The notes under the pieces: model-generated
Told to the model about the DNA's origin: nothing
What the model saw: the letters and a program-made list of their open reading frames with translations, nothing else
The model's database searches: none
In this document: positions 18,404 through 27,379 of the stretch, piece by piece
How positions within the stretch are numbered: the first letter of the stretch is position 1
Layout of the letters: every line of letters starts with the position of its first letter
Assembly (NCBI RefSeq): GCF_000010165.1
Contig: NC_012491.1
Coordinates: 1,978,001-2,042,000 of the forward strand
Direction of reading: 5' to 3'
DNA length: 64,000 nt
Source: Brevibacillus brevis NBRC 100599
Lineage (GTDB): Bacteria; Bacillota; Bacilli; Brevibacillales; Brevibacillaceae
Position numbers and translations under genes: made by a program

Positions 18404-19090
18404 TTAAGATTGTTCTGCCAAGCGTTTTTGCTGTTGGCTTTTCGTGCGCCCGATCAACAGGACACCAACCACAACAGCCACGATGAATACCCATTTTACC
18501 CAAGGGTAAGCGGCAAAGAATGGTGTGAGGAACTTCTCACCTGTTACCATGTTCGCAGCGGTATACGCCAATACTCCAGAACCGATATAGATAACGATCG
18601 GATATTTCTCGATCAGCTTCAAGATCAATGTGCTACCCCATACCATGATGGGAACACTGATGATCAAACCGATAACTACCAGAAGGAAATCACCATGTGC
18701 TGCACCAGCAACGGCGATAACGTTATCCAAGCCCATCACGGTGTCGGCTACGATAATCGTCCAAATCGCTGCTCCCAGTGTTCCGCTTGCCTTCATATTC
18801 TCATGACCATTATCCTGAATCAGCAACTTGAGAGCGATCCAAATGAGAATCAAACCACCCACTAGTAACAGGCCAGGAATTTTTAGCAACCAAACCACAG
18901 CGAGTGTCGCCAATGCACGAATGACAATGGCACCAACCGTTCCCCAGATGATGGCTTGCTTTTGCTGATGAGCGGGCAGGTTACGAGCCGCCATCCCAAT
19001 GACGAGGGCATTGTCCCCGGCCAGCACGAGGTCGATGATAACGATAGAAAGTAATGCGGTCCAAAACTCAGGGCTTAACAATAAATCCAT
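18404..19090 (-). CDS. TerC-family membrane protein (YjbE/YceF type), probable manganese exporter
   Basis: 228-aa integral membrane protein with about seven TM helices. Conserved TerC marks are IIDLVLAGDNALVIGMAAR near the N-terminus and IVADTVMGLDNVIAVAGAAHGD in the middle; these acidic/Asn residues are thought to form the metal path. The family includes manganese exporters that also metallate secreted enzymes. The gene is preceded by a yybP-ykoY manganese riboswitch, which supports a manganese role more strongly than the family name does. The exact substrate remains an inference. Confidence 0.92.
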   Translation of the reverse strand: MDLLLSPEFWTALLSIVIIDLVLAGDNALVIGMAARNLPAHQQKQAIIWGTVGAIVIRALATLAVVWLLKIPGLLLVGGLILIWIALKLLIQDNGHENMKASGTLGAAIWTIIVADTVMGLDNVIAVAGAAHGDFLLVVIGLIISVPIMVWGSTLILKLIEKYPIVIYIGSGVLAYTAANMVTGEKFLTPFFAAYPWVKWVFIVAVVVGVLLIGRTKSQQQKRLAEQS

Positions 19091-19173
19091 TTCTCTTCCT
19101 CCTCCTAATCCATTTTAGAAGCGAATAATCCGCTGGCCGTTTTCTTGTTACCTCCCATAGTGTATGTAAAGGG

Positions 19174-19352
19174 GCGAAAAAGAAAACGACCTTTCCCGAT
19201 TCAGGAAAAGGTCGTTTGAAAACCAAAAATAGACCTTTTACCTGATCGGCAAAGGTCTTGCTTACAACATCGCGAAAATGTTGCCAACATAGCCGGGGAA
19301 AAATCCCGTAATGACGACTATGTTGCGAAAAAGCTACTCCCCTTTGGAGATA
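19174..19352 (-). promoter_or_regulatory. yybP-ykoY manganese riboswitch with two terminator hairpins
   Basis: Read on the minus strand, the leader starts CCAAAGGGGAGTAGC, runs through paired arms ACATAGTCGTC...GGCTATGT and ends GCAAGACCTTTGCC; these are the conserved yybP-ykoY landmarks. AGACCTTT can pair either with the leading AAAGGGG (aptamer P1) or with AAAGGTCT downstream (19229-19258), which is followed by ATTTTT. A second hairpin with arms AACGACCTTT and AAAGGTCGTT plus CTTTTT lies at 19174-19218. Metal binding should free transcription, an ON switch. Confidence 0.9.
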
Positions 19353-19468
19353 TCCTCTTGTAATTACATAGTACTGAACACGAAATTGTGTGTCAATAGG
19401 TTACATGAAATTAATGTGAATGAGACAAGCTAAAAAAGATGTAGGCAAATAGGGAGGAGTTGGGGAAC

Positions 19469-20533
19469 GTGGATGAACTTCGGCGAAGTCGTCTATTTGC
19501 TGCTGCTGTTTGGGTCATCACACTTTTGGTCATCGGCAATCTGCTTTGGCTGCTCCGACCAGTCCTGTCACAGTTGTTTTCGCTCATAAAGGAAGTGCTC
19601 GTTCCCGTCATATTGGGACTAGTCATTGCGTACTTGCTCCATCCGATCGTGCAATTGCTGGAAAAAAGAAGGGTTCCGCGCTTGATGGCAGTCCTGCTCA
19701 TCTATGGATCATTTGTATTGGTGATTACGATTGCGATTATTAATGCCATCCCAGTTTTCACGAAACAATTGGTGGAGCTGTCAGACGATATTCCCCGCCT
19801 GATGGATTGGTACTATACATGGATGAGTGAGTGGGAAGCGCGAAAATATTTTTTGCCGGATAGCATCTCGAAGGGTGTGGACCGGGTGATCATCCAGTCG
19901 AATGAGGGAATGTCTCATTCCGTATCGAAAATCGTGGATAATGCCAAGCATTCGATGGGCAAGTTGTTTGCCTTTGCTATTGTGCCGTTTATCGCTTTCT
20001 ACTTTTTGAAGGATATGAAGCAATTGCATGAGACGGGGATGTCGATTGTTCCAAAGGCTTATCGGAAGCAAGTGCTGATTGTCCTGCGGGATATTAATGA
20101 ATCCTTGGGTAAATACATACATGGACAAATGATGGTCGCCCTGATCGTAGGCGTCTTCGCATACTTGGGCTATTGGTGGATCGGCATGCCGTATCCTTTT
20201 GTATTGGCTGCATTCGTATGTCTTACCAACATCATTCCGTACATCGGACCATTGATTGGGGCGGCACCAGCAGTTGTGATCGCGATTACGATTTCCACCA
20301 AGACACTGCTACTCGTTGTCGTTGTCAATCTCATCATTCAAATCGTGGAAGGGAACATTTTATCTCCCAACATCGTTGGTCGTTCCTTGCATTTACACCC
20401 GCTACTGATTATCTTGGCACTGCTGGTAGGGGAGACGGTAGGGGGGATCATCGGGTTAATCGTTGCTGTCCCGATTCTGGCCGTTTGCAAAGTGATCGTC
20501 AGCCGAATCGCTGTCATGATGCATGAAAGTTGA
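19469..20533 (+). CDS. AI-2E family transporter (YrrI-like permease)
   Basis: Membrane protein of the former UPF0118 family. Two TM helices come at the N-terminus (WVITLLVIGNLLWLLRPVL, VLVPVILGLVIAYLLHPIV), then a cytoplasmic stretch (about 95-150) and five more TM helices. The family signature LTNIIPYIGPLIGAAPAV is present. Relatives export quorum signals or ions; the substrate here is open. The GTG at 19469 is about 10 bases after GGGAGGAG, while the TTG at 19460 abuts it. The alaS promoter overlaps the stop codon. Confidence 0.88.
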   Translation: MDELRRSRLFAAAVWVITLLVIGNLLWLLRPVLSQLFSLIKEVLVPVILGLVIAYLLHPIVQLLEKRRVPRLMAVLLIYGSFVLVITIAIINAIPVFTKQLVELSDDIPRLMDWYYTWMSEWEARKYFLPDSISKGVDRVIIQSNEGMSHSVSKIVDNAKHSMGKLFAFAIVPFIAFYFLKDMKQLHETGMSIVPKAYRKQVLIVLRDINESLGKYIHGQMMVALIVGVFAYLGYWWIGMPYPFVLAAFVCLTNIIPYIGPLIGAAPAVVIAITISTKTLLLVVVVNLIIQIVEGNILSPNIVGRSLHLHPLLIILALLVGETVGGIIGLIVAVPILAVCKVIVSRIAVMMHES

Positions 20534-20559
20534 CAGTGATCAGGTAAAATATTTATAAT
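20530..20559 (+). promoter_or_regulatory. Sigma-A promoter of the alaS leader
   Basis: A perfect TTGACA and a perfect TATAAT are spaced by 18 bases. The -35 hexamer overlaps the stop codon of the preceding transporter gene. Confidence 0.85.
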
Positions 20560-20565
20560 ATGGAC

Positions 20566-20827
20566 AAAGTGATTTATGTGAAATCAATGAGGGAACGAGT
20601 ATGTTGCAGACCTTTTACAGAGAGGACGCTCCATGGTTGAGAGGGCGACCAAAAGAAGAGCAGCAGAAGGCTACTCCTAAGACCGGGCAAAACCCGGCGG
20701 CTTGGCACCGTTAGACGCCACTTAAGCGACAGGCCTTGGCTCAGTTAAGTGTAGCGAGCCTGTAAGCAGGGTGGTACCGCGAGAAATCAGTTCTCGTCCC
20801 TGAGGGGATGGGGGCTTTTTTTATTTT
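20566..20827 (+). promoter_or_regulatory. T-box riboswitch of alaS
   Basis: The T-box GGGTGGTACCGCG is at about 20770-20782. The specifier loop reads GAAGGCTACTCC, with the Ala codon GCT at 20670-20672 followed by A, as in canonical T-boxes. The terminator stem CTCGTCCC with GGGGATGGGGG and a long T-run ends at about 20827. It controls alaS by uncharged tRNA-Ala. Confidence 0.95.
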
Positions 20828-20845
20828 TAGATGAGGAGAATGTAG

Positions 20846-23494
20846 ATGAAGAAGCTGACAGGCAATCAAATCCGCCAGATGTTCCTCGACTTTTTTGTAG
20901 AAAAAGGACATCGCATTGAGCCTAGCGCTCCATTGGTTCCAATCGACGATCCTTCCCTTCTGTGGATCAACAGCGGTGTGGCGACTCTCAAGAAATACTT
21001 TGACGGCCGCATCATCCCGGACAACCCGCGTATCACAAACTCGCAAAAGTCTATTCGTACAAACGATATTGAAAATGTGGGACGTACGGCTCGCCACCAC
21101 ACTTTTTTTGAAATGCTGGGTAACTTCTCAATTGGTGAGTACTTCAAGGAAGAAGCGATTGAATGGGCATGGGAGTTTTTGACAAGCCCAAAATGGATCG
21201 GCTTTGATCCTGAGTTGCTCTCCGTTACCATTCACCCAGAGGACGAAGAAGCATTTGAGCTGTGGAACAAGAAAATCGGTGTTCCAGAAGAGCGAATCAT
21301 CCGACTGGAGGGCAACTTCTGGGATATCGGAGAAGGCCCGAGCGGACCGAACACGGAGATTTTCTATGACCGTGGAGAAGCGTTCGGAAACGACCCGAGC
21401 GATCCTGAGCTGTACCCGGGTGGGGAGAACGAGCGCTACCTGGAAATATGGAACCTGGTATTCTCCCAGTTCAACCACAATCCAGACGGTACCTACACGC
21501 CGCTGCCTAAGAAAAACATTGATACGGGGATGGGTCTTGAGCGCATGACGTCTGTCATCCAAGGCGTAGACAACAACTTTGAGACAGATCTGCTGTTCCC
21601 GCTGATCGAAAAGACCACGGAAATCTCCGGTGTGAAGTATAAAACAAGCCCGGAGATGGATGTAGCCCTGAAGGTTATCGCTGACCATGCACGTACGGTT
21701 GTGTTTGCGATCGGTGACGGTGCGCTTCCATCCAATGAAGGCCGTGGCTATGTCATTCGCCGCCTGCTTCGCCGTGCCGTACGTATGGGGAAAAAGCTGG
21801 GCGTAGAAAAGCCATTCCTGTACAGCTTGACTGAGACAGTAGGTACAATGATGGGTGAATTTTACCCAGAGGTTGTTCAAAAGCGTGCGTTTATCGAAAA
21901 AGTCATTCGTGCCGAGGAAGAGCGTTTCCACGAGACACTGAACGATGGTCTGGCGATCCTGTCTGACATGGTAAAAGCAGCAAAAGATAGCGGAAAGACA
22001 CAACTGTCTGGTCAAGATGTGTTCAAAATGTACGATACGTATGGATTCCCTGTTGATTTGACAGAAGACTTCGCAGACGAGCAAGGGCTGACTGTCGATC
22101 GCGATGGCTTTGATAAAGCAATGGAAGAACAGCGTGAGCGTGCACGTGCAGCACGTCAAGACGTAGACAGCATGCAAATCCAAGGTGGTCCATTGTCTGA
22201 TTTGACGGTTACGAGCCAATTTGTTGGTTATACTGAATTGGTAGCAACAGGTAAAGTGGAAGCGATTATTTTGGACAACCAGCTGGTAGAAGAAGCAGAA
22301 GAAGGTCAAACCGTACAAGTCGTTCTGAGCCAAACTCCTTTCTATGCAGAAAGCGGCGGTCAGATCAATGACGAAGGTTTCCTGATTTCTGATATCGTGA
22401 AAGCACGTGTGACAGATGTACAAAAAGGACCAATGGGTCAAAATGTACATTCCGTCATCGTCGAAGCAGGTACCCTGCGTAAAGGCGATGATGTTCGCGC
22501 GGAAGTGAACCGTGAAGCACGTCTGGCTATCACGCAAAACCATACAGCGACTCACTTGCTGCATCAAGCACTCAAGGATGTCCTGGGAACGCATGTCAAC
22601 CAGGCAGGTTCTTTGGTAGCACCAGAGCGTCTCCGTTTTGACTTCACTCACATTAGCTCCATTACTCCAGAAGAGCTGGAGCGTATTGAAGCAATCGTGA
22701 ATGAAAAAGTGTGGGCAAACCTGGGTGTTGAGATCTCCAACAAACCATTGGCTGAGGCAAAAGCGATGGGCGCGATGGCGTTGTTCGGTGAAAAATACGG
22801 CGACGTTGTACGCGTTGTAAAAGTGGGCGAATACAGCCTTGAGCTGTGTGGTGGATGCCATGTGAACAACACCGCAGAAATCGGTCTGTTCAAACTGGTT
22901 AGCGAGAGCGGTATCGGTGCAGGTACACGCCGAATCGAAGCAGTAACAGGACGCGGCGCTTACCAGTTCCTGAACCAGCAGTTCACTACACTCAAAGAAG
23001 TGGCGCAAGCACTCAAAGCACCTGTACTGGCTGAAGCACCTGCACGTGTAGAAGGTCTGCAACAACAATTGAAAGAAGTACAGCGCGAAAACGAGTCCCT
23101 GCGTGCAAAACTGGGGAACATCGAGGCAGCGTCGTTGACGGATAAACTCCAACAAGTAGACGGTATGAATGTACTCGCTGCACGTGTTTCCGCTGTCGAT
23201 ATGGACAACCTGCGCGGCATGGTGGATGAGCTGAAAAACAAACTCGGCTCCGCTGTCATTGTGTTGGGTGCGGTCGATGGCGACAAGGTGAACCTCGTTG
23301 CAGGTGTAACCAAAGATCTCATGGATCAAGGCATTCACGCTGGCAAGATCATCAAGGAAGTCGCAACTCGTTGCGGTGGCGGTGGTGGTGGACGTCCTGA
23401 TATGGCACAAGCCGGTGGTAAGGACCCATCCAAGCTGCAAGAAGCACTGGATGCAGTGGTTGACTTCGTGAAGAGTCAATCAGTAGCGAAATAA
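20846..23494 (+). CDS. alaS: Alanyl-tRNA synthetase
   Basis: Class IIc synthetase of 882 aa. The catalytic domain shows [16 protein letters not shown] and the motif-2 region [15 protein letters not shown]. The editing domain has the zinc site HTATH and CGGCH. The C-terminal DHHA1 domain ends in a glycine-rich [16 protein letters not shown]. The editing residues are intact, so it should clear mis-charged Ser/Gly. The start is supported by GAGGAG and follows the T-box leader directly. Confidence 0.98.
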   Translation: MKKLTGNQIRQMFLDFFVEKGHRIEPSAPLVPIDDPSLLWINSGVATLKKYFDGRIIPDNPRITNSQKSIRTNDIENVGRTARHHTFFEMLGNFSIGEYFKEEAIEWAWEFLTSPKWIGFDPELLSVTIHPEDEEAFELWNKKIGVPEERIIRLEGNFWDIGEGPSGPNTEIFYDRGEAFGNDPSDPELYPGGENERYLEIWNLVFSQFNHNPDGTYTPLPKKNIDTGMGLERMTSVIQGVDNNFETDLLFPLIEKTTEISGVKYKTSPEMDVALKVIADHARTVVFAIGDGALPSNEGRGYVIRRLLRRAVRMGKKLGVEKPFLYSLTETVGTMMGEFYPEVVQKRAFIEKVIRAEEERFHETLNDGLAILSDMVKAAKDSGKTQLSGQDVFKMYDTYGFPVDLTEDFADEQGLTVDRDGFDKAMEEQRERARAARQDVDSMQIQGGPLSDLTVTSQFVGYTELVATGKVEAIILDNQLVEEAEEGQTVQVVLSQTPFYAESGGQINDEGFLISDIVKARVTDVQKGPMGQNVHSVIVEAGTLRKGDDVRAEVNREARLAITQNHTATHLLHQALKDVLGTHVNQAGSLVAPERLRFDFTHISSITPEELERIEAIVNEKVWANLGVEISNKPLAEAKAMGAMALFGEKYGDVVRVVKVGEYSLELCGGCHVNNTAEIGLFKLVSESGIGAGTRRIEAVTGRGAYQFLNQQFTTLKEVAQALKAPVLAEAPARVEGLQQQLKEVQRENESLRAKLGNIEAASLTDKLQQVDGMNVLAARVSAVDMDNLRGMVDELKNKLGSAVIVLGAVDGDKVNLVAGVTKDLMDQGIHAGKIIKEVATRCGGGGGGRPDMAQAGGKDPSKLQEALDAVVDFVKSQSVAK

Positions 23495-23604
23495 TGCGAT
23501 TGTAAGAGAAATTTGTATAATCGACAGGAGTAAACGAAATCCGAGTCGAATACAAAAAAGAGTAGGAAACCAAAAGAGTCTCAAAGGAAATCGAGGTGTT
23601 GATT

Positions 23605-23865
23605 GTGAGTTCGTTGGATAATACCATGAAATTCACGGTGCCCAAGGAAGCGAATACGGCGGATGTCCAAGAAACATTGACAGAGGTGTACAAAGCCCTG
23701 CAGGAAAAAGGATACAACCCGATCACCCAGATCGTCGGTTACTTGCTTTCTGGCGACCCGGCGTTTATCCCACGCCACAACAACGCGCGGAGCCTGATTG
23801 GCAAATTGGAACGGGACAAAATCATAGAAGAGTTGGTGACCGTTTACTTGTCAGAGCGCAAGTAG
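23605..23865 (+). CDS. ireB: IreB-family regulatory phosphoprotein (UPF0297)
   Basis: 86-aa protein with the family start [15 protein letters not shown]. It continues with [38 protein letters not shown], which is highly conserved in Firmicutes. The Thr residues near the N-terminus are phosphorylated by the PASTA kinase IreK/PrkC in enterococci. The GTG at 23605 is about 7 bases after GAGGTG and reproduces the family start. It is followed by ruvX and DUF1292 in the conserved order. Confidence 0.93.
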   Translation: MSSLDNTMKFTVPKEANTADVQETLTEVYKALQEKGYNPITQIVGYLLSGDPAFIPRHNNARSLIGKLERDKIIEELVTVYLSERK

Positions 23866-23874
23866 ACCTTAACG

Positions 23875-24291
23875 ATGACACGATTGATGGGGTTGGATGT
23901 AGGCGACAAGACGATTGGAGTGGCTGTCAGCGATGAGCTGGGATGGACTGCGCAAGGAGTAGAGACCATCAAGCGACAATCCAAGGAAAAGGATTTTGCC
24001 CGCCTGAGCGAATTAGTTTCGCAGTATCAAATTGGGGCTTTCGTCGTTGGTTTGCCCAAAAACATGAACGGAACCATAGGCCCGCGTGCTGAAATGTGTC
24101 AAGCATTTGGCAAGCTTTTGGAGGAACGCACGTCTCTTCCTGTCCACATGTGGGACGAACGCTTGACGACGATGGCGGCAGAGCGTATGCTGATTTCTGC
24201 TGATGTTAGCCGTCAAAAGCGAAAGACAGTGATAGATAAAATGGCGGCCACTTTAATCCTCCAAGGATATTTGGACGCGAAATCGAGGTGA
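23875..24291 (+). CDS. ruvX: RuvX/YqgF-type RNase-H-fold nuclease
   Basis: 138-aa protein of the putative Holliday-junction resolvase family, which also processes pre-16S rRNA in E. coli. Family marks are [22 protein letters not shown] at the N-terminus (catalytic Asp), [17 protein letters not shown], and the [14 protein letters not shown] stretch with the second acidic residues; [15 protein letters not shown] closes the fold. The stop overlaps the ribosome site of the next gene. Confidence 0.94.
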   Translation: MTRLMGLDVGDKTIGVAVSDELGWTAQGVETIKRQSKEKDFARLSELVSQYQIGAFVVGLPKNMNGTIGPRAEMCQAFGKLLEERTSLPVHMWDERLTTMAAERMLISADVSRQKRKTVIDKMAATLILQGYLDAKSR

Positions 24292-24296
24292 CCACA

Positions 24297-24587
24297 ATGA
24301 GTGAAGAGATGATGGAAGAGTTCGAAGTGGGCGATGTGATCGCGCTGACGGAAGAAGGTACCGAGGAACCGCGAGATTTTCGTATCATGTACATTTTTGA
24401 CATTGAAGACCGCAGCTATTTGGTACTCGTACCAGTAGATCAGGAAGAGGAAGAAGAGTACGAGGTTCACTTCCTGCGTTATGACGGTACAGACATGCTT
24501 CAGCCAATCGAGGATGATGAAGAGTGGGAGCAAGTAGAAGCTACCTTCGAAACGTTGATTGCTGATTTGGAGAAAGACGGAATTTAA
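24297..24587 (+). CDS. DUF1292 family protein (YrzB-like)
   Basis: Very acidic 96-aa protein; VGDVIALTEEGTEEPRDFRIMYIFDIEDRSYLVL is followed by an EEEEEYEVHFLRYD segment typical of DUF1292. It has no known function but almost always follows ireB and ruvX in Firmicutes. GAGGTGACCACAATG gives a good site, and the in-frame GTG at 24288 lies within it. A terminator follows. Confidence 0.9.
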   Translation: MSEEMMEEFEVGDVIALTEEGTEEPRDFRIMYIFDIEDRSYLVLVPVDQEEEEEYEVHFLRYDGTDMLQPIEDDEEWEQVEATFETLIADLEKDGI

Positions 24588-24602
24588 TAGATTCGTGGAA
24601 AG

Positions 24603-24631
24603 AGAGTCCGCAACTGGCGGGCTCTTTTTTT
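24603..24631 (+). terminator. Terminator after the alaS-ireB-ruvX-DUF1292 genes
   Basis: GAGTCCGC and GCGGGCTC form the stem, followed by TTTTTTT. Confidence 0.85.
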
Positions 24632-24661
24632 ATGACTTTTTTCGCCAAAATCACCCATGAA

Positions 24662-24690
24662 GTGACAGTTGGATAAGCCTCTTGTATAAT
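24662..24690 (+). promoter_or_regulatory. Probable promoter of mltG
   Basis: GTGACA and TATAAT are 17 bases apart, 45 bases upstream of the mltG start. Confidence 0.6.
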
Positions 24691-24734
24691 GAATGGGATG
24701 GAGATAAAGAGACCCTAAAGGGAGGATTTCTAGC

Positions 24735-25835
24735 TTGAAACCAATGTCAGCGAAGCCTGATTTTAACCCCGAACGCCCTGCGACGCGTCGACGCAGACGC
24801 GGCGGACGAATTGTGATGTGGCTGGTTGCCTTGTTGTTGTTGATCATTTTGGCTGCGGGGGGAGCAGCGTGGTACGTGTACCAGCAATTACAGCCTGTTG
24901 CAGGTGAACAGACGGTAAAGAACGTGGCAATTCCGTCAGGTTCCTCCGTACAAAAAATTGGTCGGCTACTGGAAGAACAAGGTCTGATCCGAGATGCCGA
25001 TGTATTTAATTATTACGTGAAGTATAAAGGCGTGGCTCCTGATCTTAAGGCGGGAGAGTACCAATTCACGACTGGCCAAGCCATTGACGAGATACTAACA
25101 GCCATGGTGGAAGGAAACACGGTGATCAATGCGAACCGATTTACGATCCCAGAAGGCTGGAATGTCGACCAGATCGCAGATCATCTCGATAAAGAAGGTA
25201 TTGTAGAGAAAGCGGCATTCTTAAAAGAAGTAAATGAAGGTGCATTCCCCGAATATCCTTTTGTCGCCGCCATACCGAAGCAAGCAGACCGAAAAAACCG
25301 TCTGGAAGGGTATCTGTTCCCGGAAACGTATGAGGTGGACAAAGACACTACGGCACATGAAGTCGTCTCGCGTATGCTGGCTCAATTCCAAAAGGAATGG
25401 AAGCCAGAGTGGACAGAGCAGCTGAAGCAGCGACATTTAACACTGGATGAAGCAGTGAATCTCGCATCGATCGTTGAGCGTGAAGTAACCGTTGACAAGG
25501 AGCGTCCGCTTGTAGCAGGCGTGTACTACAATCGGATTCGCGATAAGTGGCCGCTGCAGGCTGATGCTACCGTCCAATTTATTCTCGGTAAACAACGTGA
25601 CCGTCTGACCTTTGAGGACCTAAAAGTAAAAAGCCCGTACAACACGTACACAAATCCTGGATTGCCACCAGGGCCGATTGCTAACCCAGGCAGAGCTTCG
25701 CTTGAAGCAGTTGTCAATCCGGCCAAACACGATTACTTTTTCTACGTGACGAAAAAAGACGGAACGTCCGAGCATTACTTTTCCAAAACACTGCAAGAGC
25801 ATGAAGCAAATGATAAGAAAAGCAGGGGAAACTAA
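24735..25835 (+). CDS. mltG: Endolytic transglycosylase MltG (YceG-like)
   Basis: Membrane-anchored enzyme that cuts nascent glycan strands and so sets their length. A basic cytoplasmic tail (RRRRRGGR) precedes one TM helix (about 28-50). A LysM-like segment follows (VQKIGRLLEEQGLIRDADVF), then the YceG catalytic domain with the active Glu in LASIVEREV and the conserved YNTYTNPGLPPGPIANPG. The length, 366 aa, is normal. The TTG start lies 8 bases after GGGAGGA. Confidence 0.94.
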   Translation: MKPMSAKPDFNPERPATRRRRRGGRIVMWLVALLLLIILAAGGAAWYVYQQLQPVAGEQTVKNVAIPSGSSVQKIGRLLEEQGLIRDADVFNYYVKYKGVAPDLKAGEYQFTTGQAIDEILTAMVEGNTVINANRFTIPEGWNVDQIADHLDKEGIVEKAAFLKEVNEGAFPEYPFVAAIPKQADRKNRLEGYLFPETYEVDKDTTAHEVVSRMLAQFQKEWKPEWTEQLKQRHLTLDEAVNLASIVEREVTVDKERPLVAGVYYNRIRDKWPLQADATVQFILGKQRDRLTFEDLKVKSPYNTYTNPGLPPGPIANPGRASLEAVVNPAKHDYFFYVTKKDGTSEHYFSKTLQEHEANDKKSRGN

Positions 25836-25857
25836 CCAGGTTTCCTCTTTTTTTTGC
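25825..25857 (+). terminator. Terminator overlapping the end of mltG
   Basis: GGGGAAACT and AGGTTTCCTC form the stem, followed by a run of eight T. The mltG TAA lies at the loop side of the left arm. Confidence 0.8.
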
Positions 25858-25940
25858 CTGCGGTCAACAGTGCTTGACGTAGCCAAGTTTTCCTTTGGTG
25901 TGCTATAATAATTCGGTTGTAACGAAAGAGGAGTGAAATC

Positions 25941-26576
25941 ATGATTACCAATCCGGCAATTGACGACTACGTGTCAAGCCTGGTTCCCGAGCGTTCTTTG
26001 CTGCTCAAGCGACTAGAGCAGGAAGCGGCAGAGGAAAACATCCCTATTGTGCAGCTCCCGTCCGCTCAAGTCATGCGGATGTTGTTATTGCTGCATCGTC
26101 CCAAAGCGATTCTTGAAGTGGGTACAGCAATTGGCTATTCCACGATTTGGCTTGCAGAAGCTGCACCGGAAGCGCGAATTGTCACGATGGACATAGATGA
26201 AGATCGATTGGTGAGAGCACGGGAAAATATAAAAGAAGCAGGATGTGCAGATCGTGTGGAAATACTCTCACGTGACGCTACTTTAGGGCTGCCGGAGTCG
26301 TATCAATTTGACTGCTTGTTTATCGATGCGGCCAAAGGTCAATATCGTACGTTCCTCGATTTGTATCTACCGCTTCTTCGCGAAGGCGGTTTGGTAATCA
26401 GCGACAATGTCCTGTTCCGAGGACTGGTAGCGACCCCAGAAGAAGCGGGCAAGCGCCAGCGTCCGATGGTGGACAAGCTGCTTTCTTATAATTCACATCT
26501 AATGGAGCGTCCTGATTTAGAAACGACATTTATTCCAGTCGGAGACGGGTTGGCCATCAGTATGAAAAAGAAGTAA
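25941..26576 (+). CDS. SAM-dependent O-methyltransferase (YrrM/TrmR-like)
   Basis: Class I methyltransferase of the caffeoyl-CoA-OMT fold, 211 aa. The SAM loop is ILEVGTAIGYSTIWLAEA and the acidic ribose-binding loop TMDIDEDRL; DCLFIDAAKGQY and LVISDNVLFRG carry the metal/substrate residues. In B. subtilis the orthologue at this position methylates a wobble uridine of tRNA; orthology here is inferred from family and position. An extended -10 (TGCTATAAT) lies about 35 bases upstream. The next gene is udk. Confidence 0.9.
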   Translation: MITNPAIDDYVSSLVPERSLLLKRLEQEAAEENIPIVQLPSAQVMRMLLLLHRPKAILEVGTAIGYSTIWLAEAAPEARIVTMDIDEDRLVRARENIKEAGCADRVEILSRDATLGLPESYQFDCLFIDAAKGQYRTFLDLYLPLLREGGLVISDNVLFRGLVATPEEAGKRQRPMVDKLLSYNSHLMERPDLETTFIPVGDGLAISMKKK

Positions 26577-26627
26577 AAACATAGGGTCGTATATGCGTAA
26601 AGCATCATGAGGAAGGGGACATGAAGC

Positions 26628-27272
26628 ATGGGTAACCCCGTATTGATTGGGGTAGCGGGAGGCAGTGGTTCTGGAAAAACTACTGTAGCAAAGGAGCTGT
26701 ACCGCCAGTTCCAAAATGATAGTGTAACGATGATTGAGCAGGATTCCTATTACAAGGATCAAAGCCATTTGAGCCCAGAAGAGCGGGCGTTGACTAACTA
26801 CGACCATCCCTTTGCTTTTGACAACGATTTGTTGCTTGCGCATTTGCAGGAGCTCATGCAAGGAAAGGCGATCCAAAAACCGATCTACGATTTCAAGGTG
26901 CATAACCGCAAGCCGGAACAAATCCAAGTCGACCCAAAGGATGTCATCATTCTGGAAGGAATGCTGATTCTGGAGGATGAGCGGATTCGTAATTTAATGG
27001 ATATCAAGGTGTACGTCGATACCGATGCGGATGTGCGTATTGCACGTCGAATCGTACGTGACATCGAAGAGCGCGGTCGTTCCCTTGATTCAGTAGTGAC
27101 ACAGTACTTAAACGTCGTTCGACCGATGCACTTGCAGTTTATTGAGCCGACCAAGCGATATGCAGACGTCATCATCCCAGAGGGCGGCTACAACCGAGTA
27201 GCATTGGATCTGTTATCCACGAAGATCGGAAATATCTTATTGGAGAAGCAACAATTCACCAATCAATCATAG
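26628..27272 (+). CDS. udk: Uridine kinase
   Basis: Pyrimidine-salvage kinase that phosphorylates uridine and cytidine. The P-loop is [17 protein letters not shown], with QDSYYKDQ and NYDHPFAFD for nucleoside binding, EGMLILED and the [13 protein letters not shown] lid; 214 aa, as usual. The two peptidase genes found between yrrM and udk in B. subtilis are missing here, as is greA after it. Confidence 0.96.
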   Translation: MGNPVLIGVAGGSGSGKTTVAKELYRQFQNDSVTMIEQDSYYKDQSHLSPEERALTNYDHPFAFDNDLLLAHLQELMQGKAIQKPIYDFKVHNRKPEQIQVDPKDVIILEGMLILEDERIRNLMDIKVYVDTDADVRIARRIVRDIEERGRSLDSVVTQYLNVVRPMHLQFIEPTKRYADVIIPEGGYNRVALDLLSTKIGNILLEKQQFTNQS

Positions 27273-27278
27273 ACACCT

Positions 27279-27314
27279 AAAAGTGCACCGTGACGTACGG
27301 TGTGCTTTTTTCTT
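27279..27314 (+). terminator. Terminator after udk
   Basis: GTGCACCGT and ACGGTGTGC form the stem, followed by TTTTTTC. It lies inside the long frame that begins at 27290, which is one reason to place the next start at 27380. Confidence 0.85.
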
Positions 27315-27379
27315 TGTTCGCTGTTTCTGTCGCGTACATTCCGGCAATACTGGTGAAAAAAGCCAGGGAGGGGAATTCG

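Noticed and set aside
21128..23479. A 783-codon open frame on the strand opposite alaS
   Set aside because: It is the antisense shadow of a highly conserved, codon-biased gene. It has no ribosome site, and the sequence is rich in Cys, His and Phe without any domain.
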